38,308 nt of DNA from an uncultured Anaerolineae bacterium (GCA_903846015.1 CAIMZS010000171.1:1-38308); one strand, 5' to 3'; shown: positions 7,457 to 16,596, numbered from the stretch's first letter. The notes: generated from the letters alone by a model not told the origin. Numbers and translations are program-made.

Positions 7457-8392
7457 ATGAAAAAAGTGTTCCCGACCATTTTGGTATTTGTATATCTATT
7501 AAGCGCCTGTGGCCTTCCCGGTGCCAATGTTCAGCCTACTGCCATTGTTGTAGCCACTGCTGTGCCTACGCAGCAAGTTACCATCAATCCCACGCTGCCT
7601 GCTGATACAGGCAAGCTTGGCAGCGAGCGCACCTCTGCGGGTGATGGCATGGTACAGGTTTTCGTTCCAGCCGGAACTTTCCAGATGGGAGGTTTTGATG
7701 GTGACGCCCAGCAGGATGAAAACCCGACTCGCGCAGTCACGCTGGATTCGTTCTGGATCGATAAGCTGCTGGTGACCAATGGCATGTACCAACTGTGTCT
7801 CAAAGCCGGAGCCTGCCAGCCGCCGCGTGAGCTTAAATCTGCGACGCATGCCACCTATTTCGACAACCCGGATTTTGCCGACTTTCCGGTCATCTATGTA
7901 AGCTGGTTGGATGCATCCAGTTACTGCCAGTGGGCTGGCCGCCGGCTGCCGACCGAAGCGGAATGGGAATTCGCCGCGCGAGGCAGTGCCGATACCCGCC
8001 GCTATCCCTGGGGTGACCAAAGCCCCACCGACAGCCTGGCCAATTATGATTCAGCGCTGCGCGACACATCCAAAGTGGGCAGCTTTCCCACGGGTGCCAG
8101 TCCTTTCGGTGCGCTTGACATGGCTGGTAATGTTTGGGAATGGGTTTCTGATTATTATGGCGCCACCTATTACAGCCAGGGCTTGATCCAAAATCCGCCC
8201 GGCCCGAAAGGCGCCGATGGCGGTCTGAAAGTGATCCGCGGCGGTTCCTGGGCCGATAATTTCAAGGAACTGCGCGTTTCGAACCGTGGCTTTTCCAAAT
8301 CGCCTGATTTGACCGCAGATAGCAAATCTGACGCTTACAAGGGCGATGCCAATAACCGCACCGGTTTTCGCTGCGCTGCCCCAGGGAAATAG
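7457..8392 (+). CDS. Lipoprotein with formylglycine-generating-enzyme (FGE/SUMF1) fold
   Basis: 311 residues. A lipoprotein signal peptide ends in LLSAC (Cys at about 16), so the protein should be anchored outside the membrane. A Thr/Pro-rich linker leads to an FGE-sulfatase domain from about residue 70 to the end: VPAGTFQMGG, VSWLDASSYCQWAG, RRLPTEAEWEFAARG, GNVWEWVSDYY, RGGSW and TGFRCA. The catalytic Cys pair of true sulfatase-activating enzymes is not evident, so this may be a structural or ligand-binding member of the fold. GAAGGAGATCAGCC precedes the ATG. A shared terminator separates it from the convergent binding protein. Confidence 0.88.
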   Translation: MKKVFPTILVFVYLLSACGLPGANVQPTAIVVATAVPTQQVTINPTLPADTGKLGSERTSAGDGMVQVFVPAGTFQMGGFDGDAQQDENPTRAVTLDSFWIDKLLVTNGMYQLCLKAGACQPPRELKSATHATYFDNPDFADFPVIYVSWLDASSYCQWAGRRLPTEAEWEFAARGSADTRRYPWGDQSPTDSLANYDSALRDTSKVGSFPTGASPFGALDMAGNVWEWVSDYYGATYYSQGLIQNPPGPKGADGGLKVIRGGSWADNFKELRVSNRGFSKSPDLTADSKSDAYKGDANNRTGFRCAAPGK

Positions 8393-8446
8393 CGGCACCA
8401 CAAAATAACCATTCTTCGTTTTCCATAAATCTGCGTGGCCAAATAA

Positions 8447-8488
8447 CAAAAACGAGATGCCTCACTTTGGTGGGCATCTCGTTTTTGT
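8447..8488. terminator. Bidirectional terminator
   Basis: CAAAAACGAGATGCC (8447-8461) pairs perfectly with GGCATCTCGTTTTTG (8474-8488), a 15-bp stem with T-rich arms both ways, between two convergent lipoprotein genes. Confidence 0.88.
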
Positions 8489-8506
8489 TTCCACTGCGCG
8501 GCGCTC

Positions 8507-9523
8507 TTATTTTACGCCGGTTGAAATAAACCCGCTCAGCAGATCGTTCAGCACCTGTCGCGCATTGTTTTGTTTTCCTACGCTAAATAGATCCGGATTT
8601 GCGTTATCGAACGAGAGCGGCGCCGGGAAGGCTTTGCCGCCCTGCCCCGCCACCAGCTCTGGGAAGGCAGCTTTCATTGCTTCCAGATAATTGGGCTGCA
8701 GGGTTACCACCCACCCGCTGACCGAAGTGGATGGCGACTGCGTGCCGATCATCAATACTCCCACTGTTTGCAAGTATTGAAGCAGTTCTGGAATATCCAC
8801 ACCCGGTTCGATGAACATGGTGTCCACCTTTCTACGGATCAGCAGATCGGCATAGGCGCCGTACTCGCTTGGTTTGGCATCCTGGGGGATATCCTGCACA
8901 AGTGGATACTCTTCAAATGGGCCTACATAAGGATTGCACAACCCACAAAAATATTGCTGTCCCGCCCGCATACCAGCCATAATGGCGCCGGTATCTGCCG
9001 AGCCTTTGCGCAGCAATACCCCAGTGTGATAATCCTGTGTAATGGCCGCGCCGATATAGCCTGCCATGAATGTCACCTTATCCATACTGGTGGTTTCGCC
9101 GCCCAGAATGCTGATATTTGCGCCTGGCTTGATCCCTGGCAGGTTGATCGCTAAAAACTGCGCCTGTGGAGCAGCCGGGGCCAGCCCGGCCACATCGGTA
9201 TCCGGCGACAGATCAACCACAATTTTGAGCGCCGGTTCCAGTTCCGCCTGGGTAAGTTTGTTCAGGACGATAAATCGAAAACCTTGCGCCTGGGCCAGGT
9301 CGTAGACCGTCTTTTGGTAGGCTTTCGATTGAACTTCATTCATATCTGCCGGGACGACCAGGATAACCAGGGGCGCTGGCAGTGTGGCAGTCGGGCCGGC
9401 AGTTGGGATGGGGGACGCAGTTGGCGCGGGTGTGAACGTCGCTTCTCCGGGGACGGGTGTGCCAAAAGAGCAGGCGGTTAATAAGAGTATCAAGGTAAGG
9501 GTAAAAAATGATCTGGCGCGCAC
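8507..9523 (-). CDS. BMP/PnrA-type substrate-binding lipoprotein
   Basis: 338 residues. The signal peptide ends in LLTAC (Cys at about 18), followed by a Pro/Thr/Ala-rich linker. The rest resembles the basic-membrane-protein family of periplasmic-binding folds: FMAGYIGAAITQDYHTGVL, IMAGMRAGQQYFCGLC and MFIEPGVDIPELL. Characterised members bind nucleosides and feed an ABC importer. No permease or ATPase gene is adjacent, so it acts with a distant transporter or as a sensor. The start is GTG at 9523 with GGAGATAAACC before it. The match is to the general fold; the ligand is unknown. Confidence 0.72.
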   Translation of the reverse strand: MRARSFFTLTLILLLTACSFGTPVPGEATFTPAPTASPIPTAGPTATLPAPLVILVVPADMNEVQSKAYQKTVYDLAQAQGFRFIVLNKLTQAELEPALKIVVDLSPDTDVAGLAPAAPQAQFLAINLPGIKPGANISILGGETTSMDKVTFMAGYIGAAITQDYHTGVLLRKGSADTGAIMAGMRAGQQYFCGLCNPYVGPFEEYPLVQDIPQDAKPSEYGAYADLLIRRKVDTMFIEPGVDIPELLQYLQTVGVLMIGTQSPSTSVSGWVVTLQPNYLEAMKAAFPELVAGQGGKAFPAPLSFDNANPDLFSVGKQNNARQVLNDLLSGFISTGVK

Positions 9524-9571
9524 GGTTTATCTCCACAAGCAGGTTGTCAAGTATTTTACCTTAAACAAAGC

Positions 9572-9593
9572 GAGACGCCCGGATGGGCGTCTC
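9572..9593 (-). terminator. Terminator of hsp20
   Basis: GAGACGCCC pairs with GGGCGTCTC around a 4-nt loop. On the minus strand it is followed by GCTTTGTTT and begins 20 nt past the hsp20 stop. Confidence 0.75.
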
Positions 9594-9613
9594 CTTGAAA
9601 TCAACCTGGTGGA

Positions 9614-10006
9614 CTATTTGCTGGCGACTTTGACCGTTTTTGGGCGAGCCGATTCTGCTTTGGGCACGCGCAGTGTCAGAATGCCATTATCGATCGTTGC
9701 GGCCGCTTTATCAGCATCCAGCGTGGTTGGCAGTCTCAGCGTCCGGCGAAAGGCACCCGCCGGCAGTTCGCTCATCAGGTATTCGCCCTCGTGCTGGCCA
9801 AATTCGCCTTCAATCGATAGAGCATCCTCCACGATCTGGATGTTCAAATTTTCGGCCTTCAACCCTGGCACGAAAGCGGTCAGGACAAATTCATCGCCCT
9901 TGTCCGCGATGTCGACCGCCAGCGGTCTGGCATAGTCAGTGTTTTGGTTTTGGGCGGCCCAGCGGCGGGCCAGGTGGTACGGGGTGGTGCTGATATAGAA
10001 GCTCAT
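9614..10006 (-). CDS. hsp20: Small heat shock protein, Hsp20 family
   Basis: 130 residues from the chosen start. The alpha-crystallin domain covers most of the protein: LAVDIADKGDEFVLTAFVPG, the LNIQIVEDALSIEGEF strands, FRRTLRLP and the closing GILTLRVPK. A short basic tail follows. It is an ATP-independent holdase that keeps unfolding proteins soluble. The frame is open to 10246, but AAGGAGATTAACC places the start at 10006 (MSFYISTT). The C-terminal IxI motif used for oligomer contacts is not clear; TVKVASK ends the protein. No CIRCE or other heat-shock operator was found upstream. Confidence 0.93.
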   Translation of the reverse strand: MSFYISTTPYHLARRWAAQNQNTDYARPLAVDIADKGDEFVLTAFVPGLKAENLNIQIVEDALSIEGEFGQHEGEYLMSELPAGAFRRTLRLPTTLDADKAAATIDNGILTLRVPKAESARPKTVKVASK

Positions 10007-10144
10007 GGTTAATCTCCTTGAAATTTTGTGTAGTTTGTTTATGGTTCGGTTGATGTGCTTATGATAGCCCCCGCTCGTTGGAAAATAAAAAGAAATAGAT
10101 CGGATTTTGGTTAATATAGAATATGAGCAATATAAACGCGCCAA

Positions 10145-10873
10145 ATGGCAAAGTATAATCATCGCATGCCGTTGAAAAAACTCGTCACCCTTCTCGTCAT
10201 CGGGTTGTTGGCCGGATTGGGCATCTATCTTTATCGCCAACTCCATTCATCTGCCGCCCGCAGCCCTTATGTCTGGGCATATCTCAATGACCCTGCTGCC
10301 CACCAGGAATATGTCATCCAGGCCGGTGTACGCTGCGCTGCGGCCCCATTTATCTTCCCCACCACCGGAATGGTGGGCTATCTATGGGACGATTCTTTCA
10401 ACCCTGGTCACCGGCACCAGGGCATCGATATTTTTGCCGGAACCGGCGTGAACGTTACCCCGGTCATTTCGGCCTACCCCGGTTACCTGACGCGCCTGCC
10501 GGATTGGAAATCATCGCTGATCGTCCGCGTCCCATCTGACCCGCTCAACCCGGGCCACCAGATCTGGCTGTATTACACTCACATGGCCGACCCAAACGGC
10601 TCATCCTTCATTGCGGCTGATTTCCCACCTGGCACGACAGAACAATATGTCGATGCCGGTACGCTGTTGGGCCGCCAGGGCAATTACTCTGGTGACCCAA
10701 ACAATCCGGTGGGTGTGCATTTGCATTTTTCGATTGTGCAGGATGATGGCACTGGCCACTTCAAAAACGAGTTGGAGATTACCAACACCGACGATCCTTC
10801 GCCTTACCTGGGGCTGGCGCTTAACGCCAACAATAACCCCGATAAAATTCCTCAGTGTTTGCCGGGTAATTAA
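10145..10873 (+). CDS. M23-family (LytM-type) zinc endopeptidase
   Basis: 242 residues. An N-terminal membrane anchor (about 11-27) follows basic residues. The catalytic domain shows the zinc ligands HRHQGIDIFAGTG (H, D) and VHLHFSI (HxH). Members cut peptidoglycan cross-links or act in cell-wall remodelling outside the membrane. There is no recognisable ribosome binding site at the ATG at 10145. A second in-frame ATG at 10166 (MPLKKLVTLL) lies 6 nt after a perfect TATAAT and would give a shorter protein from a leaderless mRNA. The gene is divergent from hsp20; a small lipoprotein gene follows 54 bp downstream. Confidence 0.88.
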   Translation: MAKYNHRMPLKKLVTLLVIGLLAGLGIYLYRQLHSSAARSPYVWAYLNDPAAHQEYVIQAGVRCAAAPFIFPTTGMVGYLWDDSFNPGHRHQGIDIFAGTGVNVTPVISAYPGYLTRLPDWKSSLIVRVPSDPLNPGHQIWLYYTHMADPNGSSFIAADFPPGTTEQYVDAGTLLGRQGNYSGDPNNPVGVHLHFSIVQDDGTGHFKNELEITNTDDPSPYLGLALNANNNPDKIPQCLPGN

Positions 10874-10927
10874 GAACTGGGGAACTATTTGACAAGCAAC
10901 TGCGTTTTACGAGTATTGGAGGTAAGT

Positions 10928-11407
10928 ATGAAAACAATTCGATGGATCATATTGTTGGTCTTTGCCCTGGCGAGCTGCGCGCCGATCCAGCCCCAGACAA
11001 CCGATTTTCCCAGCCCGCCCGCCACACTTGCGAACCTCGCAACTGAAACACAAGCGCCCCCATTCCTACCAACCCAAGGAGTCGAAACCCCCATGCCCTC
11101 GATAATTCCGGAACTGTCTCCCGCTTTGCAAAAACTGGCCGAAAACGCCCGCCAGGATCTCGCCAACCGTCTGTCCGTTCCAGCCGCTGATATTACCATC
11201 CTGCAAGCCGCCCCTGTCACCTGGTCGGATTCCAGCCTGGGCTGCCCTCAACCCGGCATGGCCTACGCTCAAATGCTGACGCCCGGTTTCCTGGTGGTGC
11301 TGAGCCATGCTGGTACGCAGGTTGAATATCACGCTGGCAGAAGTCAGGCTCTCGTTTTCTGTAAAAATCCTCAGAAACCAAGCTCGTTTTCCCCTGGTGA
11401 TATTTAG
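10928..11407 (+). CDS. Small lipoprotein of unknown function
   Basis: 159 residues. The signal peptide ends in ALASC (Cys at about 17), then a Pro/Thr-rich linker of about 50 residues. The C-terminal 100 residues contain LAENARQDLANRLSV, ITILQAAPVTWSDSSLGCPQPG and a GFLVVLSHAG strand. The WSDSSLGCP motif recurs in my memory of small Chloroflexota surface proteins, but I cannot name a domain. GGAGG lies 5 nt before the ATG at 10928; the frame is open to 10889. It probably shares a transcript with the M23 gene 54 bp upstream. Confidence 0.8.
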   Translation: MKTIRWIILLVFALASCAPIQPQTTDFPSPPATLANLATETQAPPFLPTQGVETPMPSIIPELSPALQKLAENARQDLANRLSVPAADITILQAAPVTWSDSSLGCPQPGMAYAQMLTPGFLVVLSHAGTQVEYHAGRSQALVFCKNPQKPSSFSPGDI

Positions 11408-11446
11408 GTCGCCAGGGCTCCGCACGGGCAACCCGACCCTTTGTGA

Positions 11447-11539
11447 GAACCGCAGATTGACGCGGATTTGGAAGATGGCGCAGATTAGTGCAAGATCTTC
11501 ATTTGCGTAACCATCGTCAGTTGTGTAATCTGCGGTTCA
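11447..11539. repeat. 12-bp inverted repeat with CCGCAGATT units
   Basis: GAACCGCAGATT (11447-11458) is the reverse complement of AATCTGCGGTTC (11528-11539). The interior has GACGCGGATTT and GGCGCAGATT, the kind of short degenerate intergenic repeat often dispersed in environmental genomes. No coding capacity. Confidence 0.5.
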
Positions 11540-11566
11540 GACGGTCCCGACCTGTCTGGATATATA

Positions 11567-11603
11567 AAAAATAGGCTGGCAGATTTCCTGCCAGCCTATT
11601 TTT
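11567..11603. terminator. Bidirectional terminator
   Basis: AAAAATAGGCTGGCAG (11567-11582) pairs perfectly with CTGCCAGCCTATTTTT (11588-11603) around a 5-nt loop. It serves the minus-strand subtilase and the plus-strand lipoprotein. Confidence 0.9.
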
Positions 11604-11630
11604 ACTTACTGATGTTCTGAAACGGATGGC

Positions 11631-14600
11631 TTACGGATCAACACGCACGATGGTGGGATCGGGCAAATCCGTGGTGCCGCTGTAGGCAACGCTGCCCAGG
11701 TATTTTACACCAGGGGTAAGACCGCTAAAGGTCAGACCGATTGTATCGGTGGCGCCAATTGTGGCAGAAGCCGGAGCCGAAACGGTCATATTGAGGGCAT
11801 CGGTGCTGTCCAGATTCCAGATGAATAAAGTGAAGGCCGACGGGTTCATGGTTCTATAGCCATCCACCATAATGTAGTAATCGCCCGGGGCCAGGTTTAC
11901 CCAGTTGATTTCTTCATCTGATGTGCCGCCGCCGCTGCTTGCAATTTGTGCAAATGTATCATCAAAGAGATACAAATCAAGATCACTTCCCGGAGTGGTG
12001 GTGCTGTTGAATATCGAGAAGCGTGTATAGGTGCTGCCAGCGGGGATGGTCACAAGGTATGCTTTATTGTGTCCGGTGGTGACCGTATCTGAAGCGGTAT
12101 CCGCGGGTACCAATCCGCGCGCAGCAGCGTCGAACGTTCCGCCGTAACCAAAGGTCACATCGTAGCTTAAATCTGATGTGCCGGATACTTCCACCGGGGC
12201 CTTGAGAGCAACAGGTCGGATGACAACCGGGATGCGGACAACATGTTTCTGGTTGCCGGTCCAGGTGATGTAACCGCCAACGTATTCGTTAAATGCCGCG
12301 CCGTTGGTGGTGAAGGTTACAGAATAGGTCTGTTTGCCACCCTTTCCAATGGTGAAGGATGTGGTGCTGGGTTCTACTGTAATGCCATCCAGACCAGAAT
12401 AGGAGAAGGTGTAGGTTTCCAACCGATTGGCAGCATGACCTGCACCGCCAACGCTTGTAACCGTTCTTTTAATCGTTTCAGAGCCACCCAGTGCGCCGAT
12501 CGCGATCGATGCGCTGTTGAAATCGCTGGGGTTTGTCGAGTAATGCATGCCAGCGAGACCGTCGCAGATGGGGGTGCCGTTATAGGCGGTGGTGTTGCAA
12601 AGGAACGCGAACCAGTCCCTGATCCCAGAGTCATATACCAGACCCGGGTCTGCAGCGCTGTTCGGTTTGACATGACCGGCGCCCTGTTTGAAGATGACGG
12701 ATGGGTCGGTGTTGGGGTCATCCAGAACATCATACGCGGAGGTCATCAGGGCTGACTTGACCATCATTGGCGACCAGGTCGGGTGCAGATCCTTGAGCAG
12801 TGCGGCCAAACCAGCAACATGCGGCGATGACATGGACGTGCCGCTGATCATGTCGAAAGTCAGGCCAGCGTCTGCTGGTGACCATGCAGCCAGGATATCC
12901 TGACCGGGAGCGATAACGTCCGGTTTGAGCAGGTTACCATCACCAGCGATCAACGGGCCGCGCGATGAGAAATCGGCGGTGAATGGTGCCGGGGCGGTGT
13001 AGGAGAAGATTGCCTTAAAGACGGTGGCGGTCGCGCCTACTGTGTTGGCGTAAGTTTTGATAGCGTCATGATATATATTCGACAGGTGAACGGTTGGTAC
13101 AGAATGGAAATCGGCGACAATTGAGTTAGCGCCAAGGGGGACATTGACCAGGATCATGCCAATGCCGCCAGCTTCCTGAACGGCCAGGCTTTTATCGACG
13201 CGATCATTTCCACCACGGTCGCATACCACGATCTTGCCCTCCACTTTGGCCGAATCAAGTGCGGGTGATCCACCATTCCAAGAGGTTGAATAGCACAAGC
13301 GTGCTGCGGCTGCAGTTGCACCAGCGGCGGCGGCGTTTACGGAATCGATCAGAGTCCCGGTGACGGTTGCATCTGCCAGCGAAGCGCCGCTGTAGGAATC
13401 GCTGTTGCCGAGAGTTGCCTTGCCTTCAATGCTGCGGTTGTGCGTGCCAGCCGCGACAGTCGTGATCCACGGGCTGGGGTGGGCTACCGTGCTCACGGCC
13501 GGTCCACTGTTGCCAGCCGAAGCCGCCACAAATACACCTGCGTCAGCAGCGAACATGAAGGCGATTTCAACCGGGTCGAGGAAATTGGTGAGCGTGCCGC
13601 TGATTGAGTAGTTGATCACATCGACGCCATCCATCACAGCCTGGTCGATCGCCTCTACGAGGTCAGATGTATAACCAGAACCTGTTCCATCGGGTAATGT
13701 CCACAGAGCCTTGTACATCGCAATGCGGGCGCGTGGAGCCATGCCGCTGATTTTGCCAAATGCGGCAAAAGGCCAGGTTGCTGAAACACCATAGTTTCCA
13801 CCGGCGGTGGATGAAGTGTGTGTGCCATGCCCGTTGTAATCTTTCGCCGAAAGGAATTCATACGGCATATTCGCCGCGATATATTCATCTCCGGTCAATA
13901 CATCGGTACCCCAAGCAGCATTGTAATGACGTGCGCCGATCAGCTTGTTGTTACAGCCGGTGGGTGTGGTCTTGCCTTTACCAATGGTGGTGAAGCCTGC
14001 CAGGTCGCAAGCGCCGTTAAAATTGGATACCGAAAGGTAAGAGAGCTTGGTGCCTTTGATGGTGCTGAAGGTCCAGGCGCCTTTCGCGGTAACCCGGTCA
14101 GCAAAGCTCAGGCTTTCGGGGGTGATGCCGGTATCGATGACACCGATCACAATTCCTTCGCCAGCGCTGCCAACACCCTTTAGTTGGCTCCATAAGCCAC
14201 CTTTCGCGTCCAACCCCAGGAATGATGGAGTTGATGACGTGTCGACGGTTCGGATGGAGTCCGGGGTAACATTTGCGACACCTGCAGTCCCGGCTAATTT
14301 ATTGGCGTCTGCCAGGCTCATTTTGGCCGCGAAGCCATTGAATGTGGTGTTGTAGTCATACAGCTTGCGTGCGCCGCTAACCTGAGCCAGCACGGCATCG
14401 TGTTCCTGGTTCAGCTGAGCCCGGTAATTGATAACATCGGGACTGCTGTTGTTGATTTTTTGGCCCTGAGCAGGTTTGGTTGCTCCGAATCCAAATGTAT
14501 TGCCTTCATTACCGGCAACGGGCGCGCGCAGCATCTGAACGATATAGACGCCGTTGGGGCTTTCGGTGACTTTCGCGCCGGCGGCTCCACCAAGCTTTGC

Positions 14601-14717
14601 TGCGACAGAATCGCTTACAGGCTTAATGGTTGGCTGGGCAGCGGCTGGCGAAACTGCCGAGAATGCCATTGCCAGGGCAATAAAAAGAGAAAGTATGTTA
14701 AATATTTTCCGGTTCAT
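11631..14717 (-). CDS. Secreted S8 subtilisin-like serine protease
   Basis: 1028 residues from the chosen start. A signal peptide (about 1-28, ending SPAAAQ) is followed by an I9-type propeptide (about 55-160). The S8 catalytic domain has D195 in GVIDTGITP, H297 in NGHGTHTSS, oxyanion N403 in ASAGNSGP and S628 in SGTSMSSPHVAG. A PA domain is inserted between H and S (about 450-575, with CDRGGNDRVDKS and AGGIGMILVN). Fn3-like and pre-peptidase C-terminal-like domains fill the last 300 residues (LDLYLFDDTFAQI). This layout is that of plant-type (cucumisin-like) subtilases. The start at 14717 follows GGAGACCCAATA; the frame is open to 14789. It probably degrades extracellular protein for nutrition. 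Confidence 0.95.
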   Translation of the reverse strand: MNRKIFNILSLFIALAMAFSAVSPAAAQPTIKPVSDSVAAKLGGAAGAKVTESPNGVYIVQMLRAPVAGNEGNTFGFGATKPAQGQKINNSSPDVINYRAQLNQEHDAVLAQVSGARKLYDYNTTFNGFAAKMSLADANKLAGTAGVANVTPDSIRTVDTSSTPSFLGLDAKGGLWSQLKGVGSAGEGIVIGVIDTGITPESLSFADRVTAKGAWTFSTIKGTKLSYLSVSNFNGACDLAGFTTIGKGKTTPTGCNNKLIGARHYNAAWGTDVLTGDEYIAANMPYEFLSAKDYNGHGTHTSSTAGGNYGVSATWPFAAFGKISGMAPRARIAMYKALWTLPDGTGSGYTSDLVEAIDQAVMDGVDVINYSISGTLTNFLDPVEIAFMFAADAGVFVAASAGNSGPAVSTVAHPSPWITTVAAGTHNRSIEGKATLGNSDSYSGASLADATVTGTLIDSVNAAAAGATAAAARLCYSTSWNGGSPALDSAKVEGKIVVCDRGGNDRVDKSLAVQEAGGIGMILVNVPLGANSIVADFHSVPTVHLSNIYHDAIKTYANTVGATATVFKAIFSYTAPAPFTADFSSRGPLIAGDGNLLKPDVIAPGQDILAAWSPADAGLTFDMISGTSMSSPHVAGLAALLKDLHPTWSPMMVKSALMTSAYDVLDDPNTDPSVIFKQGAGHVKPNSAADPGLVYDSGIRDWFAFLCNTTAYNGTPICDGLAGMHYSTNPSDFNSASIAIGALGGSETIKRTVTSVGGAGHAANRLETYTFSYSGLDGITVEPSTTSFTIGKGGKQTYSVTFTTNGAAFNEYVGGYITWTGNQKHVVRIPVVIRPVALKAPVEVSGTSDLSYDVTFGYGGTFDAAARGLVPADTASDTVTTGHNKAYLVTIPAGSTYTRFSIFNSTTTPGSDLDLYLFDDTFAQIASSGGGTSDEEINWVNLAPGDYYIMVDGYRTMNPSAFTLFIWNLDSTDALNMTVSAPASATIGATDTIGLTFSGLTPGVKYLGSVAYSGTTDLPDPTIVRVDP

Positions 14718-15282
14718 TATTGGGTCTCCTGCATTTGAATGGATGATGCTCAAGAATGGAATGAAATACGGGTCGCTCTTCTTCATCACGAATTAGTCAG
14801 ACACAAACCATCTCGCCTGGGCCAATGGCTAAGTGTAGTTGGATACTAACGGGCTGTATTTAACTTTTTCGAGATGAAATCCGAAAGATGGGGTATTTGG
14901 TGTGAGAACCTCCTGCTGCACAAAGGTATTCGAACAAAGACTTGAGCTACTCGAAAATAATCCCGATCTGTCTGAATGTCACATTCACGAACTGACCAAT
15001 CGGAATTCTATCCACTATGATGGGTAAGTCAATCCAAAGCGCCTCTGACAAAATCTGCCTGCTATCCCAACCAGAAATTTAGTATGCACGCATAAAGTAT
15101 ATAGCAAATTGCAACCAAATTGCAAGCTTTACAAGAAAGTTCCTTTATGCGCAGATTTTACCACCTATATTTTGAAGCTGAATACACTTATTTGTCATGT
15201 CTTTTGGGGGACAGTTCCAATATATTATTTTTTCAAGCATACGGGCAGGCTTTTGAAATGCGAATTGTGAATCTATTTCATC
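14718..15282. other. Intergenic region, no gene supported
   Basis: About 565 bp between the divergent-facing start of the subtilase and the end of the EamA transporter. No convincing coding frame or terminator was found. The only ordered feature is a tandem CAAATTGCAA pair at 15105-15125, listed separately. Confidence 0.5.
15105..15125. repeat. Tandem 10-bp direct repeat, 11-bp period
   Basis: CAAATTGCAA occurs at 15105-15114 and again at 15116-15125, one helical turn apart; each contains the palindrome TTGCAA. It could be a paired operator site, but no gene starts nearby, so the role is open. Confidence 0.45.
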
Positions 15283-16203
15283 TCATCGACGCCAAAGCAG
15301 CAGCATTGCTCCACAAAGTAGAGCTGCCCCGGCTGCCCCGAGTGGTCCCAACTGCTCTTTGAAGAATAACCACGCTAAAATGGTTGAAGTAAGCGGTTCG
15401 AGCAGCGTGATGATACTGGCGACTGTTGCCGGTGTGTGCTGCATGCCGGTAATGAATAATCCAAATGCGAGCGCAGTCGGCACAACGGCCAGATAACATA
15501 GTAATGCCCACCCAGCCGGCGGATAGCTCAGCACCAAACCACCGCCAGCCTGTGCCACGCCGAATAAAAGCAGTGCGCCCAGCCCAAGACCAATTGCATA
15601 AGGCTGGACCGGGTGGTAACGACCGGCCAAATCACGGCTAATTATTAACATGCCGGAATAACCCAAGGCGGAGCTAAGCGCCCAGGCAACTCCGCTCAGG
15701 CCGCTTCCGGAAAACGCGCTTTCTGGTCGCACCTGGATGAGCAGCGTGGTTCCAAGCAGGGCAAACACCATCGACGCCAGTATTTTTGCTGTCAATCTTT
15801 CTTTTGTCAGCAGTGTCGAGAGAATCGCGACCATGGCTGGCGCAGTGCATAAGGTAATCAGTGTGGCCACAGCCGCGCCCAGGCTTTGAACGGCAGTAAA
15901 GAAACTAACCTGGTAGTAGCCCATCAGGATGCCGATCAGGGCCATTAAGCCCAGATCGCGGGCTGGTATCTTGAATAAACGCCATTTTAACGCTCGCCAG
16001 CCAACTGCCAGTAGAATGGGGGAGGCGATGCCCAGCCTGAAAAAGCCAATCGAGAGCGGCGTGGTGGCAGATAAGCCATACAGCGCTTTGGTCGTGACGC
16101 CGACAGTGCCCCACAGGATTGCTGAACTCAAAACAAATAACATTCCGGAGCGTGCCTGGGCGCGCCCAATTGTGGAGATGCTCATAACAGGCCTCATTAT
16201 CAT
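15283..16203 (-). CDS. EamA/DMT-family permease
   Basis: 306 residues with about ten hydrophobic helices in two homologous halves (EamA repeats). The first opens with FVLSSAILWGTVGVTTKALYG and the second with SGVAWALSSALGYSGMLIISRDLAG. Members of the drug/metabolite superfamily export amino acids, metabolites or drugs by proton exchange; the substrate is not readable. The end has the typical ITLLEPLTSTILAWLFFKEQ. The frame opens at 16203, but an ATG at 16185 (MSISTIGRAQ) preceded by GAGG is also plausible. It is monocistronic in this window and divergent from rpsB. Confidence 0.92.
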   Translation of the reverse strand: MIMRPVMSISTIGRAQARSGMLFVLSSAILWGTVGVTTKALYGLSATTPLSIGFFRLGIASPILLAVGWRALKWRLFKIPARDLGLMALIGILMGYYQVSFFTAVQSLGAAVATLITLCTAPAMVAILSTLLTKERLTAKILASMVFALLGTTLLIQVRPESAFSGSGLSGVAWALSSALGYSGMLIISRDLAGRYHPVQPYAIGLGLGALLLFGVAQAGGGLVLSYPPAGWALLCYLAVVPTALAFGLFITGMQHTPATVASIITLLEPLTSTILAWLFFKEQLGPLGAAGAALLCGAMLLLWRR

Positions 16204-16482
16204 TGAAAGCTGAACATGATCAATTGGCGCAAGGACCGGTGCGCTTAAATCGATGGGCTACCTGCCAAAACCCCACTTTATTTTTCTTCTCTTGCAGAGA
16301 TGGCTCTTCTGACCGGCAAAACACACCCAGTGAGTAACCAGTGAGTAAATAGAAAAGCCCGCAGTGGGGCTGGTTCAGATCAAGACCGAAGCTGGATATG
16401 GAGTATCGACGTTTGATATTGCATCGCGCGAGTATATCATTGCAGTGCCCACTTTCGAAAAAAGCAAGTTGGCAAAAATTTA

Positions 16483-16491
16483 TGATATACT
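16483..16491 (+). promoter_or_regulatory. Extended -10 promoter of the rpsB cluster
   Basis: TGATATACT fits the extended -10 form TGnTATAAT with one mismatch. No good -35 lies at 16-18 nt, which is tolerated with an extended -10. Transcription would start near 16498, giving a leader of about 135 nt. Confidence 0.5.
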
Positions 16492-16501
16492 ATGTGCCGC
16501 T

Positions 16502-16596
16502 CTCACCTCGGTGAGACCTCATTTTGCCTGGGACGGGCAATAAGCGTCCCTGAGCGGGTTAATCTTAGCCCCGCTAAACTTATTCCGGGCCAGGCA
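16502..16596 (+). ncRNA. Structured rpsB 5' leader, candidate S2 autoregulatory RNA
   Basis: A hairpin CTCAC-CTCG-GTGAG (16502-16515) is followed by a likely three-way junction. An outer stem TGCCT/AGGCA (16525-16529 with 16592-16596) encloses GGGACG/CGTCCC (16530-16535 with 16545-16550) and AGCGGG/CCCGCT (16553-16558 with 16570-16575). The leader ends 38 nt before the rpsB ATG. Ribosomal protein S2 regulates its own operon through leader RNAs in other bacteria; this structure does not match one I can name. The pairing is by eye, without folding or covariation. Confidence 0.45.

Noticed and set aside
7143..7605. Plus-strand frames of 70-105 codons before the FGE lipoprotein
   Set aside because: They overlap the real lipoprotein start or the nested palindrome, and have no ribosome binding site.
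8447..8488. Long perfect inverted repeat considered as an insertion-sequence end
   Set aside because: It is a terminator: T-rich arms and a position between two convergent genes. No transposase is near.
16469..16491. TTGGCA/TATACT as a standard rpsB promoter
   Set aside because: The spacing is only 11 nt, too short for a -35/-10 pair. An extended -10 explains the site better.
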